Part shown: positions 26,001 through 33,389 of the stretch, one piece after another
How the letters are laid out: every line of letters starts with the position of its first letter
Position numbering within the stretch: the stretch's first letter is position 1
Made by a program: the position numbers and the translations under genes
Source of the DNA: Burkholderiales bacterium
GTDB lineage: Bacteria > Pseudomonadota > Gammaproteobacteria > Burkholderiales > Burkholderiaceae
Reading direction: 5' to 3'
DNA length: 56,119 bases
Assembly: GCA_026225235.1 (NCBI GenBank)
Contig: JAMFSK010000147.1
Location: 1 to 56,119, forward strand
The notes under the pieces: generated by a model
What the model was told of the DNA's origin: nothing
What the model saw: the letters and a program-made list of their open reading frames with translations, nothing else
The model's database searches: none

Positions 26001-27463
26001 AAGCCTGTGTCGATGCTGCCCACGGTCTCTGCTGTACCGAGCAGTAACAAGCCATCATCGCGCAGGGCGAAGTGAAACAGGGAAACGACCTTGGCCTGGG
26101 CCTCGGGGCGCAAATAGATCAGCAGGTTTCGGCATGAAACGAGATCGAGCCGAGAGAACGGCGGGTCGGCCAAGACGTCTTGGGTCGTGAAGACAACGCA
26201 TTCCCTGAGTTCCGGCACCACGGTGTAGCGCTCGTCTTCTTTCGAAAAAAACCGGGCAAGACGGGTGGCGGAAATGTCGTGTTCGATGCTTTCGTTGTAG
26301 ACGCCTTCACGCGCGCTCGCTACCGCGTCTGCATCGACATCGGAGGCGAAGATCTGGAGCTTGATATTGCGTTTGTTTAGCGCGATTTGTTCGATGAACA
26401 GTATGCCGAGCGAATAGGTCTCCTCGCCGGTGCTGCATCCCGCGATCCAGATACGTATGGGTCGCCCGGGTGGCTGATTGCGAACCAAGTTGGGAATGAA
26501 CTGTTGCTCGAGCAGCCCGAACACCTGAGGGTCGCGAAAGAAACTGGTGACGTTGATCAGCAGATCCTTGGCAAGCAGGGCCACTTCCTGCGTGTTATTG
26601 CGCAGGATGTCGAGGTAGCGGTCCATCTTGGCAGCATGGATTGACGCCATGGCCATTCGCCGTTCGATACGACGTTGAAGGGTGCCGCGTTTGTACGAGG
26701 TGAAGTCGTGGGGGGTCTTCTCCCGCAGCAGGCTGATGATACTGGCGAGTGCGGCCGTGGCAGGAACGTCGTGCGGGGTATCCTTACCTTGAGGCGTCGA
26801 TTCACCCACGCCGTTCCAGTCGTGGTTGCCAAGTGCGTCTGCCATTTCCGCGATGTGCAGGACAAACTGGACCGATCCGGTCTCGATTGCGCTGCGCGGC
26901 ATGCCGTCGTAGGCGGCTTCAGCGGGGTCCTGCGCGATGACGAGGCCCCCTTGCTCTCTGACAGCCCGCAACCCGACGCTGCCGTCTGCACCGCTGCCAG
27001 ACAGAATCACGCAGGCCGAACGGGCTCCGTATTGCTGCGCGAGCGACAGCAGAAAGAAATCGAAGGGTAGCCGCGAGCCATGAGGTGCCTGGGGCGCACA
27101 CACGCGAAGCATGCCATTTTCGAGAGCCAGATAGGTTCGCGGCTCGATGATGTAGAGATGGCCCGGTTCGAGCACCAGCCCGTCCGCAGCCTGTCTCACG
27201 ATCAGGGTGGTATGACGGGCCAGTAACTCGCCCATCATGCTTTCATGGTTCGGATCCAGATGCAGGATCAGGACAAACGCCATGTCGGGGCTGGCCGACA
27301 GTGTGTCGAAAAGTTTGGTACACGCTTCTAGGCCACCTGCCGAAGCGCCGACGGCCACCACCGGAAACATCGGCGGCGCACGCGGCGACCCGTGTACGGG
27401 GGCCTCGGCTCCGTTTGAAACCGGACCTGCGACCTGAGACCGTCGAGTCGACGATATAGGCAT
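23024..27463 (-). CDS. CheB-CheR-PAS-histidine kinase-REC-REC-LuxR hybrid protein
   Basis: A 1479-residue signalling protein with no membrane helix. Domains in order: CheB methylesterase (35-215; triad Ser41, His68, Asp160); CheR methyltransferase (240-500; SAM motif AGCSTGEETYS at 341-351, SCRNLLIYL near 443); coiled coil rich in EEL repeats (660-745); PAS (745-860); HisKA with His887 in SHDLRQP; HATPase with Asn1001, DTGIG 1028-1032 and GLGLGL 1058-1063; first receiver (1123-1245; Asp1175, Lys1226); second receiver (1268-1385; Asp1318, Lys1368); LuxR/FixJ HTH (1404-1462). The CheB-CheR-PAS core is a known hybrid type; two receivers plus a DNA-binding domain on the same chain would make it sensor and transcription factor in one. 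GGAG at spacing 7 supports ATG 27463. Divergent from pntAA. Confidence 0.93.
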   Translation of the reverse strand: MPISSTRRSQVAGPVSNGAEAPVHGSPRAPPMFPVVAVGASAGGLEACTKLFDTLSASPDMAFVLILHLDPNHESMMGELLARHTTLIVRQAADGLVLEPGHLYIIEPRTYLALENGMLRVCAPQAPHGSRLPFDFFLLSLAQQYGARSACVILSGSGADGSVGLRAVREQGGLVIAQDPAEAAYDGMPRSAIETGSVQFVLHIAEMADALGNHDWNGVGESTPQGKDTPHDVPATAALASIISLLREKTPHDFTSYKRGTLQRRIERRMAMASIHAAKMDRYLDILRNNTQEVALLAKDLLINVTSFFRDPQVFGLLEQQFIPNLVRNQPPGRPIRIWIAGCSTGEETYSLGILFIEQIALNKRNIKLQIFASDVDADAVASAREGVYNESIEHDISATRLARFFSKEDERYTVVPELRECVVFTTQDVLADPPFSRLDLVSCRNLLIYLRPEAQAKVVSLFHFALRDDGLLLLGTAETVGSIDTGFAVAAKSERLYRKVGHSRPGESLFQMASTEGVRTPTRVSLNLPPSQQHALAELCRRLVMEAYAPAAVLINQKHECLYSLGPTERYLRVAPGYATHDLLAMVPSATRIRLRSAIERASREGINVSVTGKRHEKDAAIAFSMVVQPVVSKTETLLLICFLDTPKPTRARESATHVVDVSRVADLERELETTQAELQRAIRELDLSGEEQKAINEEALSVNEEYQSANEELLTSKEELQSLNEELTALNSQLQETLERQRTTSNDLQNVLYSTDVATLFLDTELHIRFFTPATKLLFSVIPSDIGRPLSDLSSLAIDGALIADARTVMRTRAPIECEVETQQGIWFTRRILPYRTHDDGVEGVVITFTDITEQTHVAQALEAAKHQAELATVAKSRFLAAASHDLRQPLQTLALLQDLLAKSVDGERTQGLVDRFGDTLGAMSSMLNTLLDINQIEAGTVRSEIVEFPIDDLLQRLKDEFAFHAQAQGLELHVVACSVSVRSDIRLLEQILRNLLANALKYTRKGKVLLGCRRRRGMLSIEVWDTGIGIPEAELQTIFEEYHQLDNPAREHSKGLGLGLSIVQRLADLLGHTLHVRSKLERGSAFSVQVARATGEVQWHNPPHEHGTLPLAVDNERLSGAILVIDDDPEIRALFELLLTDEGHRVRTAANSNAALAIVAEGIFQPDLILSDYNLPQELNGLQLVASLREQLGRAIAAIIVTGDISTQTLRAVSRQDCVTLNKPVKPGVLLQVIQRLLARTRKPLNTEREASARPGEISIPATRSTVYVVDDDSNVRQAARSVLEDGGHTVETYATCEAFLEGYRPSEEACLLVDAYLPGMTGLELLERLDTEAHRLPAIMITGSSDVPMAVHAMKAGAIDFIEKPIGGPELLDSVARALDQGRDSNKLVAWRASAAQHIAELTPRQREVMERVLAGQPSKNIASELGISQRTVENHRASIMKKTGSKSLPALARLALAATVGAVDEATAPTRSGS

Positions 27464-27909
27464 GTAAAACTCCGCGGCAGCCCCTGGGGCGTGCCGGTAA
27501 GGGGATCGGGGCCGACACCGCGAACTATCGGCGGTCGGCAGGAACTCTGCGAGCGGTGTTCCCTTGCCGGGCGGCGGGATTCTGCGCCTTGTGCCGGAGC
27601 CGGAGGATCAACTTTCCGCCTTACAAACCCGTTTTTTTCGTCTTGAGGGCCAAAGGCGCTCGTACTGCGGATGATGCACCGGAACCCTGAGAACGGGGCG
27701 ACTAAATGCCTCTTTGGCTGTCCTCCACACGTCCGCCCCAGACCGGGTTGGACACCGCGCTGAGTATTTTCCGAGGCTACCGCTCGTCGATATGGACCGT
27801 CATGATCCAAATCAATAAAAGGGACTTGTTCGTCGAGCGGCCGCGAGTTGCACCGGCGATGCCCTTTCCTTGCGGATCACGGAGTTAGACATCGTCGGAG
27901 AGTGCTCAG
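27464..27909. other. Divergent promoter region, hybrid kinase / pntAA
   Basis: 446 bp with no credible gene. A 60-codon frame at 27706-27888 has no ribosome site and biased composition. The region carries the FNR/ANR-like box at 27802-27815 and an A-rich stretch just after it (ATCAATAAAA); promoters for both flanking operons must lie here. Confidence 0.55.
27802..27815. promoter_or_regulatory. FNR/ANR/CRP-superfamily box upstream of pntAA
   Basis: ATGAT-CCAA-ATCAA matches the FNR/ANR dyad TTGAT-N4-ATCAA at 9 of 10 defined positions. Its centre is about 101 bp before the pntAA start, compatible with an activated promoter and a roughly 60-nt leader. This points to oxygen-limited expression of the transhydrogenase operon. 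Confidence 0.55.
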
Positions 27910-29082
27910 ATGTATGTGAACGTTGCCGTCCTTAAGGAAACGCAGCCCCACGAACAGCGAGTCGCGCTCGTGCCGTCCGTTGCGTCCAAATTGATCAAAC
28001 TGGGTGCGAAGGTCCACATGGAGGCCGGTGCAGCGGATGCGATCCGGCTCGACGATGCGGCGTTCGTGGGCGTCACTGTCATGGCCGATCGCCAGTCGAT
28101 GGTGGGGGCGGCCGACATTGTGCTCGCTGTCCAGCCTCCCGCACTCGAGGTGATCGACGCCATGCAGGAGGGCGCGCTACTGGTGTGTTTCGTCTATGTC
28201 GCCAAGGAGCCGGTGCTGACGCAGCGCCTGCTCGACAAGAAAATCACGTGCTTTGCGATGGAACGCATCCCGCGGATCACGCGGGCCCAGGCGATGGATG
28301 CGCTGTCGAGTCAATCTGCGCTTGCGGGTTACTACGCCGTGCAGCTCGGCTCGGTCCATCTTGGCCGGATCCTGCCCAAGATCACGACGGCGGCGGGCGC
28401 GATCGGGCCGGCCAAGGTCCTCGTCATGGGGCTCGGCGTAGCGGGCCTCGAAGCGATCGCTACGGCGCACCGCCTTGGCGCGGTGGTGGAAGGGTACGAC
28501 GTACGCCCTGAAACGCAGGAGCAGGCCTTGTCGTTGGGAGCGAAATTTGTCGAGACGGGCGTCGATGCACGCGGCAAGGGTGGCTATGCGCGCGAATTGA
28601 CTGAAGCCGAGAAGACCGAAGTCGCCGCGGTACTGACCCAACATATTCAGCAGGCCGATCTCGTCATCACCACGGCTGCGATACCGGGCCGAGCCTCGCC
28701 AAAGCTCATCAGCTCCGCACAGGTCGCGGGCATGAAAGCGGGCGCGGTGATCGTCGATCTGTCTGCCGAAGGTGGCGGCAATTGCGTAGACACGCGTCCC
28801 GGCGAGACCACGCGCATCGGCCACGTCACGATCGTCGCACCGCTCAACGTGGCCTCGATGCTTGGAGAAGACGCCAGTGAACTCTATGCGAAGAACCAGT
28901 ACAACTTGCTCGCCCTGATGATCAAGGACAACGTCATCCGTATCGACTGGACCGACGAAATTCTTGCCGGCACGGTAGTAACGCACGCGGGAGAAATCAA
29001 GAATGTGGCACCCGGCGATACGCATGCTGCCGCGGCAGATACATCGCACGCGACGGGGCACACCGTTGCCTCCGTGGATTAA
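27910..29082 (+). CDS. pntAA: NAD(P) transhydrogenase subunit alpha part 1
   Basis: A 390-residue NAD(H)-binding subunit (domain I) of the proton-translocating transhydrogenase, which makes NADPH from NADH at the expense of the proton gradient. The N-terminal AlaDh/PNT domain begins with VAVLKETQPHEQRVALVPS; the Rossmann motif is VLVMGLGVAGLEAIATAHRLGA with acidic YDVRPE at its end. The alpha chain is split, this part ending before the membrane segment, as in Rhodospirillum and many betaproteobacteria. It is the first gene of the pntAA-pntAB-pntB operon, with 12-nt and 9-nt gaps, and an FNR-like box lies upstream. Confidence 0.96.
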   Translation: MYVNVAVLKETQPHEQRVALVPSVASKLIKLGAKVHMEAGAADAIRLDDAAFVGVTVMADRQSMVGAADIVLAVQPPALEVIDAMQEGALLVCFVYVAKEPVLTQRLLDKKITCFAMERIPRITRAQAMDALSSQSALAGYYAVQLGSVHLGRILPKITTAAGAIGPAKVLVMGLGVAGLEAIATAHRLGAVVEGYDVRPETQEQALSLGAKFVETGVDARGKGGYARELTEAEKTEVAAVLTQHIQQADLVITTAAIPGRASPKLISSAQVAGMKAGAVIVDLSAEGGGNCVDTRPGETTRIGHVTIVAPLNVASMLGEDASELYAKNQYNLLALMIKDNVIRIDWTDEILAGTVVTHAGEIKNVAPGDTHAAAADTSHATGHTVASVD

Positions 29083-29094
29083 GAGGACCTTGAG

Positions 29095-29454
29095 ATGACA
29101 ATGGCATTCGACACAGGTATCACCGGCTTCGTCGCGCTCTACATCCTGATGCTCGCCGCCTTTGCGGGCTGGGTCATCATCGGCCGGGTTCCGGCGATCC
29201 TGCACACCCCGTTGATGTCGGGATCGAACTTTGTCCACGGCATCGTCGTCGTTGGCGGCTTGTTCTCGCTGCTCAACGCGAGCACGACGACCCAGCAGGT
29301 CATCGGCTTTCTTGCCGTGTTGCTGGGCGCGGGCAATGCGGCAGGCGGCTACGCAGTGACCGATCGCATGCTCGCCATGTTCAAGGTCAGCGATCCGGTC
29401 GTGCATCACGCGAAACGGCACCGTGCGAAAGCCGCTCACCCGAAGAAAGGATAA
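29095..29454 (+). CDS. pntAB: NAD(P) transhydrogenase subunit alpha part 2
   Basis: A 119-residue membrane subunit supplying the first part of domain II. Three hydrophobic helices are visible (GFVALYILMLAAFAGWVIIG; FVHGIVVVGGLFSLLNA; VIGFLAVLLGAGNAAGGYAV), ending in a basic tail (KRHRAKAAHPKKG). It couples with PntB to form the proton channel. GAGG at spacing 8 supports ATG 29095, though ATG 29101 is also possible. It lies between the other two subunit genes. Confidence 0.95.
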   Translation: MTMAFDTGITGFVALYILMLAAFAGWVIIGRVPAILHTPLMSGSNFVHGIVVVGGLFSLLNASTTTQQVIGFLAVLLGAGNAAGGYAVTDRMLAMFKVSDPVVHHAKRHRAKAAHPKKG

Positions 29455-29463
29455 GGATCCATC

Positions 29464-30915
29464 GTGCTCCATCTGATTCCACAACTCGCGATCAGCGCGA
29501 GCGATCTTGCCGCCGCTTTCCTCTTCATGTACGGGCTCCAGCGCATGTCGTCGCCGGTGACCGCACCCTCGGGTATTCTGTTCGCGGGTATCGGCATGGT
29601 GGTCGCCGTCCTGGTCAGCTTTTTCTACGTCTTCGACGTCAACGCGGCGGCGCACTCCCGTCTCCCCGTCAATATCGGGCTCGCCATTGTGGCACTGGTG
29701 CTGGGCGGTGGCGCGGCATGGTGGAGTGGCCGCAAGGTGCCGATGACGTCGATGCCGCAGATGGTGGCGCTCTATAACGGCATGGGCGGCGGCGCGGCCG
29801 CGGCGATTGCCGCTGTCGAATTGTTCGGCGCACCGGGCGGTGCGTCGCAACTCGTGGTGACGCTGGTGGGGGCATTGATCGGTTCGATCTCGCTATCGGG
29901 TTCGCTGATCGCGTGGGCGAAGCTCGACGGCGTGCTCGACAAGCCGCTTCGGATCAAAGGGCAACAGGTGATCAACGGCGTTGCCATGCTGCTGACGCTC
30001 TGTGTCGGTGGCTATATCGTCGCGGTGGGGCAGGGGCTCGCGACGCCGCTCGTTGCGACGCCTACGCTGATTTACGTGTTCTTTGCATGTGCGATGGTTT
30101 TCGGCATTCTGATGACCTTGCCGATCGGTGGCGCCGATATGCCGGTGGTCATCTCGATCTACAACGCCTTCACCGGCCTCGCGGTCAGCCTCGAGGGCTT
30201 CGTGCTGCAGAACCCCGCGCTGATGATTGCGGGGATGATGGTGGGCGCTGCGGGTATGTTGCTGACCTTGCTGATGGCCAAGGCGATGAATCGCTCGGTC
30301 AGCAATGTGTTGTTCACGAATTTCGGCCAGACACCCAAACGCAAGCACGGGCAGATCGTCGAGGGCACGCTCAAGCCCGTCGACGCGGGCGATGCGGGAA
30401 TCTTCATGCGCTACGCAAGCAAGGTCATCATCGTGCCGGGATATGGGCTTGCCGTTGCCCAGGGTCAGCAAAAGCTCTATGAGTTCGTCAAGCTGTTGCA
30501 GGCCGCGGGCGTCGAGGTCCGGTTTGCGGTTCACCCTGTGGCGGGGAGAATGCCGGGGCAGATGGATGTGTTGCTCGCGGAAGCGGGCGTGCCCTACGAC
30601 CTGATCTTCCAACTTGACGACATCAACGGCGATTTCGAAAGCACCGATGTGGCTCTCGTTATCGGCGCCAACGACGTGGTCAACCCCTCGGCTCGTTCGG
30701 ACAAAGCCTCGCCGATTTTCGGAATGCCGATCCTGAATGCCGACAAGGCCAAGCAAGTCTATGTGGTGAAGCGAGGTGAGGGGCAGGGTTACGCCGGGAT
30801 CGAAAACACGCTCTTCTACAGTTCGAACTGCGGCATGGTGTACGGCGATGCACAAGCCGTGCTGGTGAAGATGATCGAAGCCGTCAGGGCACTCGGCCTC
30901 GCCGCGGCAGCTTGA
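29464..30915 (+). CDS. pntB: NAD(P) transhydrogenase subunit beta
   Basis: A 483-residue subunit: an N-terminal membrane part with about nine helices (proton channel, first 290 residues) followed by the NADP(H)-binding domain III with VIIVPGYGLAVAQGQ (GYGLAVAQ fingerprint), PVAGRMPGQMDVLLAEA, and IGANDVVNPSAR near the C-terminus. It starts at GTG 29464, 9 nt after pntAB, with AAGGA ahead. It completes the transhydrogenase. The stop codon is inside the loop of a strong hairpin (30903-30926). Confidence 0.96.
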   Translation: MLHLIPQLAISASDLAAAFLFMYGLQRMSSPVTAPSGILFAGIGMVVAVLVSFFYVFDVNAAAHSRLPVNIGLAIVALVLGGGAAWWSGRKVPMTSMPQMVALYNGMGGGAAAAIAAVELFGAPGGASQLVVTLVGALIGSISLSGSLIAWAKLDGVLDKPLRIKGQQVINGVAMLLTLCVGGYIVAVGQGLATPLVATPTLIYVFFACAMVFGILMTLPIGGADMPVVISIYNAFTGLAVSLEGFVLQNPALMIAGMMVGAAGMLLTLLMAKAMNRSVSNVLFTNFGQTPKRKHGQIVEGTLKPVDAGDAGIFMRYASKVIIVPGYGLAVAQGQQKLYEFVKLLQAAGVEVRFAVHPVAGRMPGQMDVLLAEAGVPYDLIFQLDDINGDFESTDVALVIGANDVVNPSARSDKASPIFGMPILNADKAKQVYVVKRGEGQGYAGIENTLFYSSNCGMVYGDAQAVLVKMIEAVRALGLAAAA

Positions 30916-30926
30916 GAGCTGCCGCG
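30903..30926. terminator. Perfect 10-bp hairpin holding the pntB stop codon
   Basis: CGCGGCAGCT (30903-30912), loop TGAG, AGCTGCCGCG (30917-30926). The stem is perfect and GC-rich; the pntB TGA is at 30913-30915 in the loop. There is no U-tract. It sits between pntB and the convergent PRC-barrel gene, so a bidirectional terminator or RNA-stabilising element is likely. Confidence 0.65.
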
Positions 30927-30939
30927 TCAGTCAATCACG

Positions 30940-31716
30940 TCACAGCCAGTAGCCGCGTCTCCCGTAGAAACTATGGAGTTGGGTCTCATAGCTCCGGTTG
31001 AGCGGCACTGCCAGGTCATAGTCGGGGCTGTCTTTGACCGCGTCGCGCGTGAGGCTCGTCGACACGGTGCGCGTCTCGAAGTCGATACCGTCGATCCATT
31101 GAGTGGCAAGCAGCACCTCGCTGCCGCCGGTCCACCAGGAGCGGGTGTCGACTGTCACATAGCGGATCACCCACGCCGCATCGTCGAACAGGAATCCAGA
31201 GACTTGCCCAATGTTGCCGTCCGCGGCCTCGATATGATAGGAACGGACTTCGTCCGCATTGCGCAGGCGAATGTCGGCAGCTGGGGTGAGGGCGGAGGGC
31301 GTCAACGAGCCCTGCACCGCACCGACCGGAACGGGGCCGGAGCCGACCAAGCTTTCGTCCGGAAAACCGCCCATGCCCCAGAAGCTCGGGCCCTCCCAGT
31401 ACGGCGGGTAACCGTAGTAGCCGAGCAGTTCGGTTTCGTGCTGGCGCGACACGGGCTTGTGCGTGTCGATCTTCGGACTGTCCTGGACTTCCTGGCGTGA
31501 CAGCTTCAGATGGACGGTCCTGGAGAATTCGTCGCCGCGCAGGATCGAATACGGGGAAATCAACACTTTGCGCCGGTGCAGCCAGGTGCCGGTATCCACG
31601 ACGAGATAGCGCAGGCCCCAGGTAACGTCGTCGAAGTAGACGTGTTCGATCTTGCCGACATCGCCGTCGGTGGCGATGACCTTGCTTCCCTTGAGATCAC
31701 TGATATTTCGCAGCAT
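30940..31716 (-). CDS. Protein with two PRC-barrel domains
   Basis: A 258-residue soluble protein with two copies of the PRC barrel. The first begins MLRNISDLKGSKVIATDGDVGKIEHVYFDD and continues RYLVVDTGTWLHRRKVLIS; the second begins RNADEVRSYHIEAADGNIGQ and continues WVIRYVTVDTRSWWTGGSEVLL. An ELLGYYGYPPYWEGPSFWGMGG spacer of aromatic/glycine residues lies between them. The PRC fold occurs in photosynthetic reaction centre H and in RimM; stand-alone versions are linked to stress responses in proteobacteria. GGAG upstream supports ATG 31716. It is the last gene of a likely cbpA-cbpM-PRC operon. Confidence 0.88.
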   Translation of the reverse strand: MLRNISDLKGSKVIATDGDVGKIEHVYFDDVTWGLRYLVVDTGTWLHRRKVLISPYSILRGDEFSRTVHLKLSRQEVQDSPKIDTHKPVSRQHETELLGYYGYPPYWEGPSFWGMGGFPDESLVGSGPVPVGAVQGSLTPSALTPAADIRLRNADEVRSYHIEAADGNIGQVSGFLFDDAAWVIRYVTVDTRSWWTGGSEVLLATQWIDGIDFETRTVSTSLTRDAVKDSPDYDLAVPLNRSYETQLHSFYGRRGYWL

Positions 31717-31863
31717 GTGAGTGCTCCTGTGGACTGTTCGCCAACTCCGGCCGGCCACGGGCAATACGGCCAGCGGGTTGCGCGTCTGATGGTAGGGGCA
31801 GCTCAGGCTGGTGCGATAGCCTCGGAAACTACTCAGCGCGTCTCGGCGCGGAGGGCGATGCAG

Positions 31864-32175
31864 TCAGTCGGAGGACACCCGATGCTTGCGCAAGGAATCG
31901 ATTTCTTCGAGTAGGTCGAGTGCCAGTGCGACGCCGGCCGGGTTGAGACCCAGGTCACGCGTGAGGCGATGCGCGCATCTCGCGCGGTACAACGCGACAC
32001 CGCTGAAACGCCAGGCCTTGGCCGCCTCGCCTTGCGGTTCGAATGCCCCTTCGGCGACCCACAGCACGAGCTCCTGTTCTGTCGCACCGCTTGCGCGACT
32101 CAGCTCGCTCAGCGTGAATTCGACACGTTCTTCGACGATCTCACCCTGCAAATACACCGTTGTCGATGAGGTCAT
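31864..32175 (-). CDS. cbpM: CbpM, modulator of the CbpA co-chaperone
   Basis: A 103-residue MerR-like helical protein that binds the J-domain of CbpA and inhibits its co-chaperone and DNA-binding activity. It has FTLSELSRASGATEQELVLWVAEGAFEPQG at the N-terminal half, then WRFSGVALYRARCAHRLTRDLGLNPAGVALALDLLEEIDSLR, the standard CbpM layout. Its start is 6 nt after the cbpA stop, the usual tight cbpA-cbpM pairing. Confidence 0.92.
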   Translation of the reverse strand: MTSSTTVYLQGEIVEERVEFTLSELSRASGATEQELVLWVAEGAFEPQGEAAKAWRFSGVALYRARCAHRLTRDLGLNPAGVALALDLLEEIDSLRKHRVSSD

Positions 32176-32181
32176 GCTGGA

Positions 32182-33150
32182 TCACCTCTGGAAGTGGGCG
32201 CGAGGATCGAACTTGAACGCGTCGCGCAGCGCGCCGTAGGCCTTTTTCGCCGCCTCTGTGTTGGCCGACGGCAGCACGACGCTGAGCACGACATACAGGT
32301 CGCCGGCCGGCGTCGCCGAAGAGGTGCCGGGAATGCCGCGACCTTTCAGTCGTAGCCGCCTGCCGTTCGCGGAGTCGGGCGGGATGGTCATGCTCACCTC
32401 ACTGTCGGGCGCCGGTACCGTCACCTCGGCGCCCAGAGCGGCCTCCCACGGGGCGACCGGGAGGTCGAGCGATACATCGCGGCCGTCGACCCGATATCGC
32501 ATCGGCTCGCGCCATTCGATTTCCAGGTACAGATCGCCCGCTGGCCCTTGTCCGAGGCCTGCGCCGCCCTGGCCCGCGAGCCGCATGCGCTGGCCGGCGC
32601 GAATGCCCTTGGGAATGGAGACGTTCAATTCCCGAGCTTGCATCGACACCCGCCCCTGAGCGTCGGCCACCGGCATTTGCAGGGTGATCGCGCGTTGCGC
32701 TCCGGTAAACGTGTCGCGCAGGTCGATCATGACTTTCGCATGATGATCCTGCCCTGCCGAGTGAAGCGGCGCGCGGCGGCGCTGTTGGCCTGCGCCTGGG
32801 CCTTCACTGTTGCGACCGAATATCGATTCGAAAAAATCGCTGAATTCGCTGGTTTCGGCGCCTTCGTCACCTCGTCCGCTGTATTCGAAGCCATCGTTCC
32901 AGTTCGGTGGCGGCCGGAAGTCTTCGCCCGGTCCGGGCCCGGTGCCCAAACGATCGTACGCGGCGCGCGTTTCCGGGTCTTTGAGCACTTGATAGGCTTC
33001 GCCGACCTCCTTGAAACGCGTCTCGGCGTTGGCGTCCTTATTGAGGTCGGGATGAAACTTCCGGGCCAGCTTACGATGGGCAGCCTTGATCTCGTCTTGA
33101 GTCGCCGTGCGCGGCACGCCCATCGTTTCGTAATAGTCTTTGTACTTCAT
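32182..33150 (-). CDS. cbpA: CbpA, DnaJ-like curved-DNA-binding co-chaperone
   Basis: A 322-residue type II J-protein. The J-domain (residues 4-70) starts KDYYETMGVPRTATQDEIKA and contains the HPD motif in KFHPDLN, which stimulates DnaK ATPase. A glycine/arginine-rich linker follows, including FFESIFGRN, then the C-terminal substrate-binding domains (KVMIDLRDTFTGAQRAITL; LNVSIPKGIRAGQRMRLAGQGG; GDLYLEIEWREP). There is no zinc-finger, as expected for CbpA. ATG 33150 is chosen because the J-domain begins at once; the open frame upstream is not homologous. It is divergent from the P-type ATPase. Confidence 0.94.
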   Translation of the reverse strand: MKYKDYYETMGVPRTATQDEIKAAHRKLARKFHPDLNKDANAETRFKEVGEAYQVLKDPETRAAYDRLGTGPGPGEDFRPPPNWNDGFEYSGRGDEGAETSEFSDFFESIFGRNSEGPGAGQQRRRAPLHSAGQDHHAKVMIDLRDTFTGAQRAITLQMPVADAQGRVSMQARELNVSIPKGIRAGQRMRLAGQGGAGLGQGPAGDLYLEIEWREPMRYRVDGRDVSLDLPVAPWEAALGAEVTVPAPDSEVSMTIPPDSANGRRLRLKGRGIPGTSSATPAGDLYVVLSVVLPSANTEAAKKAYGALRDAFKFDPRAHFQR

Positions 33151-33389
33151 CGGCGATCTCGTCTTTGCCCAATGCCGCAATAGGAATCGCCAAAGCTGGC
33201 GAATACCGGGAAGCCTTGAGCATGCACTGTGCCGCGCAGAATGTCGCCGTTTTCTTGTGGTGCTGCGTTGATGGGCCTTCCTGCTGCACTGCGAGGGGTG
33301 CCGCGGCTGCCTGAGTAGTTTCCGAGCCTGCCTCCACGCGACCGTTGTGGATACCATCAAGAAAGCCGCAGCGAGCCGCCTCGAACGCG

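Noticed and set aside
27706..27888. 60-codon frame in the hybrid kinase/pntAA spacer
   Set aside because: No ribosome site, and it overlaps the FNR-like box; more likely regulatory DNA.
28177..29850. 557-codon open frame opposite pntAA, pntAB and pntB
   Set aside because: Arg/His/Asp-rich translation without family features, exactly antisense to well-conserved genes; a shadow of high-GC third positions.
29893..30855. 320-codon open frame opposite pntB
   Set aside because: Same composition bias, no ribosome site, no recognisable motif.
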